DNA of 64,000 nt from Alkalibacillus aidingensis (GCF_014595945.1 NZ_JABXWU010000003.1:148685-212684); one strand, 5' to 3'; positions 8,920-17,105 are shown, counted from the stretch's first letter. Numbers and translations are program-made. The notes: generated by a model not told the origin, from the sequence alone.

Positions 8920-9114
8920 ATGTCAGGACAACAGAGAAGTCACATTAAAATAGGGATAGAAGTAGAGATCGTGTTAAAGAAAGATCAGCGTACAGGTAGG
9001 TTAACGCGTGGGATCGTTAAAGATATTTTAACGAAATCGTCTCATCACCCTCATGGGATTAAAGTGCGTTTAGAAGATGGGCAGGTTGGACGTGTGAAGC
9101 ATATTATAGAGTGA
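8920..9114 (+). CDS. ywbE: YwbE family protein (DUF2196)
   Basis: 64 residues starting MSGQQRSHIKIG at ATG 8920, nine bases behind AAAGGA; in-frame ATGs at 8917 and 8911 are also possible. The body (VEIVLKKDQRTGRLTRGIVKDILTK, then HPHGIKVRLEDGQVGRV) is almost identical in pattern to B. subtilis YwbE: a small one-domain, probably SH3-like beta-barrel protein of unknown role. Cytoplasmic, no signal. The stop is followed by the 20-bp periodic array. Confidence 0.88.
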   Translation: MSGQQRSHIKIGIEVEIVLKKDQRTGRLTRGIVKDILTKSSHHPHGIKVRLEDGQVGRVKHIIE

Positions 9115-9127
9115 CTTAGTTTATGGA

Positions 9128-9247
9128 TACAGTTAAATTCTCAGATTTACGGTTAATTTCTCGAAAATACAGTTAAAATTTTAAATTTACGGTTAATTAA
9201 AGCAAAATACGGTTAAAATCCAGGAAATATAGTTAATTTAAAGGATT
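9128..9247. repeat. Array of six exact 20-bp periods with core TACRGTTAA
   Basis: The word TACAGTTAA/TACGGTTAA (last copy TATAGTTAA) begins at 9128, 9148, 9168, 9188, 9208 and 9228: six copies at exactly 20-base steps, with eleven variable, A/T-rich bases between cores. Units alternate. Copies 1 and 3 carry A at the fourth core base and copies 2, 4 and 5 carry G. Spacers of 1, 3 and 5 begin with A; spacers of 2, 4 and 6 begin with TT. The array fills the gap between ywbE and the lcfB promoter. It has no open frame and no strong hairpin. Confidence 0.9.
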
Positions 9248-9275
9248 TGCTCTTCTCTAATATTTAATTTATAAT
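9247..9275 (+). promoter_or_regulatory. SigA-type promoter of lcfB
   Basis: TTGCTC at 9247-9252, a 17-base spacer and a perfect TATAAT at 9270-9275. The start point would fall near 9282, just in front of the FadR-type operator. The -35 touches the end of the periodic array. Confidence 0.7.
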
Positions 9276-9293
9276 TAAATTCAGACAATTAAA

Positions 9294-9311
9294 TGAATGA
9301 TTATTCATTCA
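9294..9311. promoter_or_regulatory. FadR-type operator of lcfB
   Basis: TGAATGA-TTAT-TCATTCA, perfect seven-base arms. This matches the FadR (YsiA, TetR family) consensus of Bacillus, TGAATGAnTAnTCATTCA. It lies just downstream of the -10, where bound repressor would block transcription until long-chain acyl-CoA releases it. LcfB belongs to the FadR regulon in B. subtilis as I recall, so site and gene agree. Confidence 0.85.
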
Positions 9312-9356
9312 ATTCTTAATTGTAAGGGTTTTCATTATTAGGGAGGAGGTTGTTAG

Positions 9357-10898
9357 ATGAATTTAAGTGATCAGTTGTCGTTAACAGCTCAAGAACATTT
9401 GATGAAGCCAGCTTATGTGTTTAATGGGGAAGAAACAGATTATCAAACATTAGAAGGGTCGGTAACTAAATTTGCTTCAAGTCTAAAATCGCTTGGTTAT
9501 GAGAAGGGGGATCATATCGCGCTTGTGGTTGGGAATACACCACATTTTGTGATTGGTCTTTACGGTGCGATGCGTTTAGGGTTAACAGTGATTCCGATTA
9601 ACCCAATTTATACAGCAGATGAGATTGCTTACATAGTCAATAATGGTGATGTGAAAGGGATAATCACGCTAGATATTCTCATGGAAAAGTTTGAGCAAAT
9701 GGCATCAATGATTCCTGATGTTCAGCATTACATTGTCGGAGAAACCACCCGACAATCACAAGAACATGAGTCGACGTTACAAAACCAGTCCTATTCATTT
9801 ACGAAACTCATACAGGATGGAAGCTTAGAGTTTGAACGTCCGACGTTAAATGACGATGATACAGCTGTCATTTTATATACGTCTGGCACAACTGGTAAGC
9901 CAAAGGGTGCAATGTTAACGCACCAAAACCTGTACTCGAATGCGAAGGATGTCGCTGAGTATTTAGATATCAATGAAAATGACCGAGTTATAGCAGCTTT
10001 GCCAATGTTCCATGTTTTTTGTTTAACAGTCGCTTTAAATGCTCCGTTGGTCAATGGTTCGACGGTTTTAATCGTCCCGAAATTCTCTCCAGAAGCGGTA
10101 TTTAAAATTGCGAAGGATTATGAATCAACGGTTTTTGCCGGTGTACCAACCATGTATAACTATTTACTTCAATATCCTAAAGAAGAGGAGAAGGATTTCT
10201 CAAGGATACGCCTATGTATCTCGGGAGGGGCTTCAATGCCTGTTGCGTTATTGGAACAATTTGAACGGCATTTTGATGTTCAAATTTCTGAAGGCTACGG
10301 TTTATCAGAAGCATCTCCTGTAACATGTTTCAATCCTTTAGATCGCCCCCGTAAAGCAGGCTCGATCGGGACTAATATTGTTAATGTTGAAAATAAAGTT
10401 GTCAATGAACATGGCGAAGAATTACCTACCGGTGAAGTTGGTGAACTGGTTGTACGTGGACCTAATGTGATGAAGGGTTATTATAAAATGCCTGAAGAAA
10501 CACAAGCGACCATTAAAGATGGCTGGCTTTATACAGGTGATATGGCGCGTCAGGATGAAGAAGGTTATTTCTATATTGTAGATCGTAAAAAGGACCTTAT
10601 TTTAGTCGGTGGTTACAATGTTTATCCACGAGAAGTAGAAGAAGTCCTTTATAGCCACGAGAGTATTACAGAGGTAGCAGTTATTGGGGTGCCTGATGCT
10701 AACTTAGGCGAAGCCGTAGTTGCCTTTGTCGTTTCGAATGATGATTTCCTGACAGAAAATGAGTTGTTAAAAGTTTGCCAAGATAAACTGGCCAAGTATA
10801 AAATTCCAAATGAAATCAACTTCCTAGACGAACTTCCTAAAAATACAACCGGAAAAATTTTACGAAGAAGCTTACGTGATCAATTGGCATCACATTAA
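9357..10898 (+). CDS. lcfB: Long-chain fatty-acid-CoA ligase LcfB (YhfL)
   Basis: 513 residues, the same length as B. subtilis LcfB; ATG at 9357 behind GGGAGGAGG. It activates long-chain fatty acids to acyl-CoA with ATP at the membrane, feeding beta-oxidation. The adenylate-forming signature YTSGTTGKPKGAMLTH lies near residue 175. It is followed by GYGLSEASP, the YTGDMA motif and the hinge DRKKDLILVGGYNVYPREVEE. The C-terminal catalytic lysine is in KNTTGKILRR. It is a single-gene unit between a FadR-controlled promoter and a terminator. Confidence 0.94.
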   Translation: MNLSDQLSLTAQEHLMKPAYVFNGEETDYQTLEGSVTKFASSLKSLGYEKGDHIALVVGNTPHFVIGLYGAMRLGLTVIPINPIYTADEIAYIVNNGDVKGIITLDILMEKFEQMASMIPDVQHYIVGETTRQSQEHESTLQNQSYSFTKLIQDGSLEFERPTLNDDDTAVILYTSGTTGKPKGAMLTHQNLYSNAKDVAEYLDINENDRVIAALPMFHVFCLTVALNAPLVNGSTVLIVPKFSPEAVFKIAKDYESTVFAGVPTMYNYLLQYPKEEEKDFSRIRLCISGGASMPVALLEQFERHFDVQISEGYGLSEASPVTCFNPLDRPRKAGSIGTNIVNVENKVVNEHGEELPTGEVGELVVRGPNVMKGYYKMPEETQATIKDGWLYTGDMARQDEEGYFYIVDRKKDLILVGGYNVYPREVEEVLYSHESITEVAVIGVPDANLGEAVVAFVVSNDDFLTENELLKVCQDKLAKYKIPNEINFLDELPKNTTGKILRRSLRDQLASH

Positions 10899-10914
10899 CA
10901 AAGTAAGCGTTTAC

Positions 10915-10952
10915 AAGGTTCCGTGGCGTTTTGACGCTGCGGAACTTTTTTT
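10915..10952 (+). terminator. Terminator after lcfB
   Basis: Stem AAGGTTCCG...CGGAAC with an inner GGCG/CGCT pairing, followed by seven Ts. Confidence 0.85.
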
Positions 10953-10962
10953 GATTTACCTG

Positions 10963-10991
10963 TTGATTTTCTAGGTCAAGAGGCATATAAT
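10963..10991 (+). promoter_or_regulatory. SigA-type promoter of the TrpXYZ-like operon
   Basis: TTGATT at 10963-10968, 17 bases, TATAAT at 10986-10991. The roughly 60-base leader before the first gene shows no T-box or strong hairpin. Confidence 0.7.
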
Positions 10992-11059
10992 GGTTAGCAA
11001 TATTCCGAAAGGCTTTAATGCATAAAAGCGTGTATGTAGAAAAGGGAGGAGACTAAAAA

Positions 11060-12130
11060 ATGAAAAAATTATTGTTGTTATTGGTAATTGGTGTGATATC
11101 CATACTAGTTGCGTGTGGTTCTGGAGCGATTGAAGAAGGAAGTGAAGAGGGTAACGGTGATGAACCAGAGGATGAAATTAACGGTGACGAACCGGAAGAT
11201 GAAGATGAAGATGAGGTGACCCGTGATAATGCTGACTTTGTTGTTGGTGTTTCTCAAATCGTTGAACACCCATCTTTAGACAGGGCGACTGAAGGCTTCC
11301 AGGACGCTTTAGAGGAAGCCGGGCTAAGTGTTTATTTTGACATATCATTAGCACAAGGTGATAACAATAATGCGTCTCTCATAGCTGAACAGTTCGTTGG
11401 TGATGAGGTTGATTTAATCTTTGGTAACTCAACGCCAAGTACGCAATCAGCATTAAATGAAACAGATGAGATTCCGATTGTGTTTACATCAGTAACAGAT
11501 CCAGAAGGTGCAGGTCTCGTGGATACAATGGATCAACCAGGTGGCAATGTAACAGGAACGGCAGATATGCACCCAGATGCGGTACCAAGTGCAGTGGAAT
11601 TAGTTGAAGAAATGGGATATGAATCAATCGGATTAATATATAATGCATCTGAACAAAACTCTGTTAGACAAATAGAGTTAGTCAATGAAGTAGCAGATGA
11701 AAATGGTTTAGAGACACATGAAGCTACGGTTTCATCATCATCAGAAGTGATGCAGTCTGCTGAATCTTTAGTCGGTCAGGCAGATGTTTTCTTAATTATT
11801 ACAGATAATACAGTCGTTAGTGCATTAGAATCGGTTATTTCTGTCGGCCAAAATGAAAGTATGCCTGTATTTGTTAGTGAACTAGATTCAGTAAGACGTG
11901 GAGGTTTCGCCGGTTATGGGTTTGATTACTATGATATCGGTTATGAAGCGGGTGAAAAGGCCGTTAAAATCTTAGAAGATGGCGAAAATCCAGGAGACAT
12001 CCCAGCATCTTATCCACAAAACCTAATTCTAGAAGTCAATGAAGAAGCAGCTGAACTAATGGGTGTAGAGATCACAGATGAATTAAGAGAACAAGCGGAG
12101 ATTGTAACCACAGAAGAAGAAGGTGAGTAA
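11060..12130 (+). CDS. ABC importer substrate-binding lipoprotein, TrpX-like (ABC_sub_bind)
   Basis: 356 residues, ATG at 11060 behind GGGAGGAG. The lipobox is VACG with Cys19, so the protein is membrane-tethered outside the cell. Residues about 25-55 form an acidic linker in which N-G-D-E-P-E-D-E occurs twice, probably a small internal duplication. The folded part has the periplasmic-binding organisation of the PF04392 family (VGVSQIVEHPSLDRATEGF; GNSTPSTQSAL; PIVFTSVTDPEGAGLV; GGNVTGTAD). Characterised members near this type bind tryptophan or tyrosine (TrpX); the substrate here is not proven. The permease start follows three bases after the stop. Confidence 0.85.
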   Translation: MKKLLLLLVIGVISILVACGSGAIEEGSEEGNGDEPEDEINGDEPEDEDEDEVTRDNADFVVGVSQIVEHPSLDRATEGFQDALEEAGLSVYFDISLAQGDNNNASLIAEQFVGDEVDLIFGNSTPSTQSALNETDEIPIVFTSVTDPEGAGLVDTMDQPGGNVTGTADMHPDAVPSAVELVEEMGYESIGLIYNASEQNSVRQIELVNEVADENGLETHEATVSSSSEVMQSAESLVGQADVFLIITDNTVVSALESVISVGQNESMPVFVSELDSVRRGGFAGYGFDYYDIGYEAGEKAVKILEDGENPGDIPASYPQNLILEVNEEAAELMGVEITDELREQAEIVTTEEEGE

Positions 12131-12133
12131 AGC

Positions 12134-13147
12134 ATGGTTAGTGCATTATACGGGGCAGTTGAATCAGGATTAATTTACGCGATTATGGCACTAGGTGTTT
12201 ATATATCATTCCGTTTACTAGATTTTCCTGACTTAACGGTAGACGGAAGTTTTGTTACAGGTGGCGCTGTCACATCCGTGATGATTGTTGGTGGTGTCGA
12301 TCCTTTTACAGCTACTCTAGCAGGTGCTATCTCAGGCTTCTTTGCAGGATGTATCACAGGCATCCTGCATACCAAGGGTAACATTAATCCATTATTATCA
12401 GGTATTCTGATGATGATTGCCCTTTATTCTATTAATCTAAGAATTATGGGACAGCCAAACATCCCACTCTTAAATGAAAACACCTTGTTTACAACGATTA
12501 GTGGTTGGTGGGAAGCAATGAATTTAGAGGCGATTTTCATGGCGCCATTTAACTGGTTAGGAATCGCCGACTTTGCACCGAGATCCTTTTATACTCTAAT
12601 GTCTCTTCTAGTTGTGATTATTATTGTGAAGAAGTTAATGGACTTTTTCTTGAGGACGGAAGCCGGTGTAACATTGCGAGCTACAGGTGATAATGCCAAG
12701 ATGGTACGCAGCTTTTCAGCCAACACTAGTTTATATATTGTAATTGGCATGGGGATTTCCAATATGTTAGTTGCGTTTAGTGGTGCGATGATCGTTCAGC
12801 ATAATGGATTTGCGGATATTAACCTTGGTGTCGGGATGATTATTATTGGTTTAGCTTCGGTGATTATTGGCGAGGTGTTGTTTGGTAAAGACAAGATCGT
12901 CCGAATGACACTGGCTGTTGTTTTAGGTGCGATTATTTACCGAATTATATACTCATTAGCTTTGCGCGTAGACTTTTTAGAAGCGAGTGATATGAAGTTG
13001 ATTACCGCGATTATTGTCGTTGTGGCTCTCGTATTCCCTAACTGGCTGGGTCATTCTAATGCCAAAAGCCAGTATAAAAAGTCAAAAGCACGTGCAACGG
13101 AGAAGAAAGGAGAGATTCACCTTGCTTCAACTAAATCAAATTCATAA
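12134..13147 (+). CDS. ABC importer permease, TrpY-like (branched-chain type)
   Basis: 337 residues, about eight membrane helices, ATG at 12134. It has the features of the LivH/RbsC-like permease class: ESGLIYAIMALGVYISFRLLDFPDLTVDGSF at the start, GVTLRATGDNAKMVRSFSAN as the cytoplasmic coupling loop, and late glycine-rich helices. It forms the channel of the importer with the lipoprotein before it and the ATPase after it. The basic tail (KSKARATEKKGE) overlaps the ATPase start by 26 bases. Confidence 0.88.
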   Translation: MVSALYGAVESGLIYAIMALGVYISFRLLDFPDLTVDGSFVTGGAVTSVMIVGGVDPFTATLAGAISGFFAGCITGILHTKGNINPLLSGILMMIALYSINLRIMGQPNIPLLNENTLFTTISGWWEAMNLEAIFMAPFNWLGIADFAPRSFYTLMSLLVVIIIVKKLMDFFLRTEAGVTLRATGDNAKMVRSFSANTSLYIVIGMGISNMLVAFSGAMIVQHNGFADINLGVGMIIIGLASVIIGEVLFGKDKIVRMTLAVVLGAIIYRIIYSLALRVDFLEASDMKLITAIIVVVALVFPNWLGHSNAKSQYKKSKARATEKKGEIHLASTKSNS

Positions 13148-13919
13148 AACCTTCTATCCGAACACACCAGATGAACGGCAGGCACTGGTTGACGTCAACC
13201 AGCAGCTTGATGTGGGTGATTTTGTCACAATTATTGGAAGTAATGGTGCAGGGAAATCTACTCTTCTTAATACATTAGCTGGCACGATCATTCCCGATGA
13301 AGGTGATGTTTGGATTGACGGAAATAATGTTACAGGGTTCCCCGAACAAAAGCGTGCACGTTATATCGGTCGGGTTTTCCAAGATCCGATGTCAGGGACT
13401 GCACCAGGTATGACTATCGAAGAAAATATGATGATCTCACTTGGGCGAACCAAGCGTCGTAGCTTGTTTCGTGGTGTATCCAAACAGTTACGCGAACGAT
13501 TTCAAGAGCACCTATCGACCTTAGAGATCGGCTTAGAAGATCGGTTGAATACTAAAGTCGGTTTATTATCAGGTGGTGAACGTCAAGCTCTATCCTTGCT
13601 CATGGCAACTTTTACAGAACCTAAAATATTATTACTAGATGAACATACAGCAGCACTCGATCCGTCCAAAGAAGAATTGATCCTAAAGTTAACACGTGAA
13701 CTAGTTGAAAAACACAATTTAACCACTGTCATGGTAACTCACCAAATGGAGCAGGCAATAGACTTCGGGAATCGCCTTTGGATGATGGATGAAGGAAAAA
13801 TTATTTTCGAAGCCAACGGTGCCGATAAAGATAGATTAACTGTTGCAGATCTCCTCCAAAACTTCCAAGATATCCGTGGTAAGAAAATGGCAAGTGATCG
13901 AGCGTTGTTGGCGAAGTGA
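13122..13919 (+). CDS. ABC importer ATPase, TrpZ-like
   Basis: 265 residues. The start chosen is TTG 13122 (L-L-Q-L-N-Q-I-H-K-T-F), eight bases behind AAAGGAGAG; longer in-frame starts lie deep within the permease gene without a site. Walker A is GSNGAGKST, the signature LSGGERQA, and Walker B ILLLDEHTAALDP (E-H-T-A instead of the commoner E-P-T-A). A switch His follows in MVTHQM. It energises the import of the putative aromatic amino acid. Three genes, one operon, ending at a terminator at 13962. Confidence 0.88.
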   Translation: MLQLNQIHKTFYPNTPDERQALVDVNQQLDVGDFVTIIGSNGAGKSTLLNTLAGTIIPDEGDVWIDGNNVTGFPEQKRARYIGRVFQDPMSGTAPGMTIEENMMISLGRTKRRSLFRGVSKQLRERFQEHLSTLEIGLEDRLNTKVGLLSGGERQALSLLMATFTEPKILLLDEHTAALDPSKEELILKLTRELVEKHNLTTVMVTHQMEQAIDFGNRLWMMDEGKIIFEANGADKDRLTVADLLQNFQDIRGKKMASDRALLAK

Positions 13920-13961
13920 TCTAGGTAAAGGTGTCTATTTTAATAACTTTTAAGAACAGTG

Positions 13962-13998
13962 CCAATCTGAGATTGATAAAATCTCGGATTGGTTTTTT
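13962..13998 (+). terminator. Terminator after the TrpXYZ-like operon
   Basis: Stem CCAATC-T-GAGAT / ATCTC-G-GATTGG with a seven-base loop and six Ts. Confidence 0.9.
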
Positions 13999-14248
13999 GT
14001 ATATTGTAAGGTCACAATTTTGAAAGCAATGTTAAAAATATGAACGTAGGATTGTGGATACTAATTTAGTTTTATTGTCAAGTTTTTTTATCAATACCGT
14101 TCATCACAGGTATATTTACCTGTTTGTGAAAAAAGTGTTGACTGACTAATAGAAAGGTGACATGGTCGGTTTAATTCTTTTAACGATTAAAAAACACTCC
14201 CCTTTTAAAGTTATTTTTCATGGTGTTATAAGCCTATTAAGTGAAGTT

Positions 14249-14415
14249 AAAACCGTTTTTAAGGCGCTTGTTTTTAAAAAAAATAAATTTTTTCTTTATG
14301 TTTTGTTTTGTGTATACGTAAGGAAAATTAGTGGTGATTTTTATGTCAAATTAGCTAAAAATCGGGCGATAATGCAGAAAATAGTGGTTTTACTTTTTAT
14401 GACAAGTTTTATAAT
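14249..14415 (+). promoter_or_regulatory. A/T-rich comK leader with ComK-box-like elements and promoter
   Basis: The 448 bases before comK (13999-14446) hold no credible gene. They contain runs of As and Ts spaced as in ComK boxes (AAAA-N5-TTTT): a perfect one at 14280-14292 (AAAA-TAAAT-TTTT), and near matches at 14249-14260 (AAAA-CCG-TTTTT) and 14378-14391 (AAAA-TAGTGG-TTTT). A TATAAT stands at 14410-14415, 31 bases before the comK start. ComK activates its own gene in B. subtilis through such boxes, so autoregulation is likely; which boxes are used is inferred. Confidence 0.6.
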
Positions 14416-14446
14416 ATATATTTAATTTCTGAAAGGGGAGAAAAAT

Positions 14447-14926
14447 ATGAATATTAAAGAAGATGGTCGTATTACTTTAGAAACATTAGCAGTATTACCT
14501 CATGAATTTTCAGATGGCGTTTTTGGTTCATATGTTGTGAATAAAGGCGATGATTTTTATTCTTATCTAACACCGAAGCAGCTAATGGAAGATATCTGTA
14601 ATTATTTTGCTTGTAGTTTGAAAGGTCGTTTGGATGCCACTCGCAAATCTTTTAACGTCCAACGAAAAGCCCCTATTGTTGTTGAACCTTCATCAAATAT
14701 GTACTTCATGCCTACTTCATCGCCTCATTCTCCTGAGTGTGCTTGGATTGCGCATAGCTATGTCTTAAATCTAGAAACATTGGCTCCTAAACAAACACGA
14801 GTGATCTTCAATTGTGGTAAGACATTAAATCTTAATGTTTCGCCGACATCGTTAACTAACCAGATTCGTAAAACTGCACAGTATCGTCATTTGGTGACAG
14901 AGCGAATTTCAAGTTACCGGGTTTAG
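14447..14926 (+). CDS. comK: Competence transcription factor ComK
   Basis: 159 residues, ATG at 14447 behind AAAGGGGAG. ComK is the master activator of genetic competence, binding A/T-rich boxes as a tetramer. Family landmarks visible are the N-terminal TLAVLPHE; KGRLDATRKSFNVQRKAPIVVEP, a conserved block; PTSSPHSPECAWI; and FNCGKTLNLNVSPTSLTNQIRKTAQY. It is shorter than the 192-residue B. subtilis protein, mostly at the C-terminus, as in many non-subtilis ComKs. The chromosomal place between lcfB and yhjD matches B. subtilis. Med, an activator of comK, lies at 51562 in this same window. Confidence 0.92.
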   Translation: MNIKEDGRITLETLAVLPHEFSDGVFGSYVVNKGDDFYSYLTPKQLMEDICNYFACSLKGRLDATRKSFNVQRKAPIVVEPSSNMYFMPTSSPHSPECAWIAHSYVLNLETLAPKQTRVIFNCGKTLNLNVSPTSLTNQIRKTAQYRHLVTERISSYRV

Positions 14927-15015
14927 GTACATCGCTTTGACAACACCCTGGCTTATTGCTAAAATTCGCTTAATATCCTTTAACAGACTAATATATTGAA
15001 TAAGAGGGTGATGAG

Positions 15016-16140
15016 ATGGGATATGATGTTGCAATAATCGGTGCAGGTTCCATGGGGATGGCTGCTGGTTATTATTTAGCGAAGCAGGATCAGCGTGTCG
15101 TGTTGATTGATGCATTTGATCCACCACATAGCGAAGGTTCGCACCATGGTGAAACTAGATTAATTCGCCATGCTTATGGTGAAGGAGAAAGTTATGTTCC
15201 GATGGCGCTTCGAGCTCAGGAGCTTTGGGGTGAGCTTGAACAGGAATCTGGTGAAGCGTTATTTCATCAAGTTGGTGTGCTAAATATCGGTGATCGGGAT
15301 TCGGATTTTGTTAAAAATGTGATCAAAAGTGCAGAAGAGTTTGAATTAAACCTTGAGACATTAACAGCTAAAGAAGTTAATGCACGTTGGGAAGGTTTTA
15401 ATTTAACAGAGGATTTGTTTGGATGTTTTGAGCCAGATTCAGGGGTGTTAATGAGTGAGAAGTGTATCCAGGCTTATCGTAATTTGGCAGTAGGTGCTGG
15501 GGCCGAATTCAAAATGAATCAACAGGTTCAAGCTGTTGAGACTAGTGATGATCAAGTGACCATTCAGTTATCAGATGGTGTTGTGACTGCTTCTAAGCTA
15601 ATTGTCTCGGCTGGAAAGGGAACGAACCAGGTCTTATCGTTGTTGGATGAACATGTGCCACTTCAGCCTGTCCGAAAAACGTTTTCATGGTTTGACTCAA
15701 ATGAGGAAACCTATGGAAGTGGCCATTTCCCAGGTTGGGCTTATGACGCAAATGATCAGACGTTTTATGGCTTTCCTAGTATTAATGGTCAGGGAGTTAA
15801 AATTGGTCGTCATGATAGTGGAGAGCTATTGGAACATTCACTGGAATTAGCTGAGTTCGGGACTTATGAAAGTGATCGATCTGATGTGGTCAAGCAAACT
15901 AAGCGAATTTTTAAAGAGGAAATGCCTCATCGTATGGGCAAGGTCTGTACATATACCAATACACCCGATGGCGATTTTATAATTGATCAGCTTCCAGGTT
16001 ACACAAATGTGATTGTCGCATGTGGGTTCTCCGGTCATGGCTTTAAGTTTAGCAGTGTTGTAGGAGAGATTTTATCACAATTAGTAACAAGTGGTGAAAC
16101 AGAATTTAACCTGTCACCATTTAGAGTGGATCGATTTTAG
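15016..16140 (+). CDS. solA: SolA-like FAD amine oxidase (N-methyltryptophan / sarcosine oxidase family)
   Basis: 374 residues, ATG at 15016 behind GAGGGTG. FAD-binding GAGSMG is at residues 9-14, with an acidic strand end at IDAF. HHGETRLIRHAYGEGESYVPMALRAQELW is the family hallmark of monomeric sarcosine and N-methyl-amino-acid oxidases. Cys336 in VACGFSGHGFKFS is at the place of the cysteine that carries covalent FAD. It oxidises a secondary N-methyl amine, giving formaldehyde, an amino acid and H2O2; the exact substrate is uncertain. It stands alone, with its own terminator, and could also be a glycine-betaine breakdown step. Confidence 0.85.
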   Translation: MGYDVAIIGAGSMGMAAGYYLAKQDQRVVLIDAFDPPHSEGSHHGETRLIRHAYGEGESYVPMALRAQELWGELEQESGEALFHQVGVLNIGDRDSDFVKNVIKSAEEFELNLETLTAKEVNARWEGFNLTEDLFGCFEPDSGVLMSEKCIQAYRNLAVGAGAEFKMNQQVQAVETSDDQVTIQLSDGVVTASKLIVSAGKGTNQVLSLLDEHVPLQPVRKTFSWFDSNEETYGSGHFPGWAYDANDQTFYGFPSINGQGVKIGRHDSGELLEHSLELAEFGTYESDRSDVVKQTKRIFKEEMPHRMGKVCTYTNTPDGDFIIDQLPGYTNVIVACGFSGHGFKFSSVVGEILSQLVTSGETEFNLSPFRVDRF

Positions 16141-16161
16141 GCAATTAAATAATATAAGGTG

Positions 16162-16197
16162 AAACACGTGAGTTCTGAAATGAATCACGTGTTTTTT
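16162..16197 (+). terminator. Terminator after solA
   Basis: Arms AACACGTGA and TCACGTGTT around 13 bases, then six Ts. Confidence 0.85.
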
Positions 16198-16379
16198 ATG
16201 GGAAAAATGCATATGAGTGTGATTATCTTATTGTAGAGTTCTCATGACTGTTTTCTCGCCCCGTGAACCGCAAAATGTACAATGGGTATAAAAAGAATAA
16301 TGCTTTTTGTGATCCTTTTACATAATAGTCTTAGTTCCTGAAAAACTAATACAATCGAGAAGGAAAGGACTGAACTCCA

Positions 16380-16814
16380 GTGCTTTATATCTCCATTGTG
16401 GTCGGTGTTTTGTTAGTAGTCGTTTGGTTCATGCCAAAGAAGTTGGATAAGCGAGATATATTAATCATATGGATTAGTGCAGCATTTACCGAAATTGTCA
16501 TTGATTTAACTCTAGATAAAACTCTCGGCTTTTATTATTTTGGGGATTCAAATGAACTGAGTGGAGGCGTCTTATTGATCAAGTTATTTACTGCTCCACT
16601 ATTTGCATTACTGTATTTAAACTATATGCCTCATGACTTTAAACGGTTCATCCCATATTGGATTGCTTGGGCTGGTTTTGCTACTTTCTTTGAATGGACA
16701 ACCGTGTATTTCGATTATTTAAATTATACTGGATGGAAATTGTGGTATTCGGCTATTTTTTACCTCTTTATTGTGCCGGTTTTTAGATGGTATTACCTTT
16801 ACATCAAGCATTAA
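16380..16814 (+). CDS. Four- to five-helix membrane protein of unknown function
   Basis: 144 residues, GTG at 16380 behind AAGGAAAGGA. Hydrophobic stretches lie at about 2-17, 26-45, 62-80, 94-110 and 122-138; the loops are rich in Trp and Tyr. The layout resembles small CBO0543-type membrane proteins of spore formers, but I am unsure of that. There is no signal peptidase site or catalytic motif. It is monocistronic and convergent with the small gene at 16851. Confidence 0.75.
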   Translation: MLYISIVVGVLLVVVWFMPKKLDKRDILIIWISAAFTEIVIDLTLDKTLGFYYFGDSNELSGGVLLIKLFTAPLFALLYLNYMPHDFKRFIPYWIAWAGFATFFEWTTVYFDYLNYTGWKLWYSAIFYLFIVPVFRWYYLYIKH

Positions 16815-16850
16815 ATGTTAAACATAAACCGGTTATTTGATATGTCTGGT

Positions 16851-17105
16851 CTAATGTTTCTTTTTTAATTGGTTAATTTGTTTTTCTAGGTAGGCCATTC
16901 TGTTGGTTAAATATGTCATTTTAGATTCCATGAATGAGGCAAATTGATAAATGGAGTAGCCGATAAAAACAATGATTACCCCGAATATGATATCCAGCAA
17001 ACTTGAATTCGTTCCTAATCCAAAACTAATCAATCCTAATGTTGTTATGATTAAGCCAATCACACCTAAGATGGTAGCCATGTGATTAACTGTTTTTAAG
17101 TTCAT
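16851..17105 (-). CDS. Small membrane protein with C-terminal coiled coil
   Basis: 84 residues, ATG at 17105 behind GAGGTGAG. Two hydrophobic helices (about residues 10-30 and 36-54) are followed by a heptad-like amphipathic tail, MTYLTNRMAYLEKQINQLKKK, ending in lysines. No family recognised. The tail suggests self-association or docking at the inner membrane face. Confidence 0.75.
   Translation of the reverse strand: MNLKTVNHMATILGVIGLIITTLGLISFGLGTNSSLLDIIFGVIIVFIGYSIYQFASFMESKMTYLTNRMAYLEKQINQLKKKH

Noticed and set aside
9128..9247. CRISPR array
   Set aside because: The conserved word is only nine bases, the period is 20 and the spacers are eleven bases; no cas gene is in the window. 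The same holds for 49157-49590.
14162..14425. 87-codon open frame before comK
   Set aside because: It has no ribosome site of note, an A/T-driven composition, overlaps the ComK-box-like elements and comK promoter, and matches no family.
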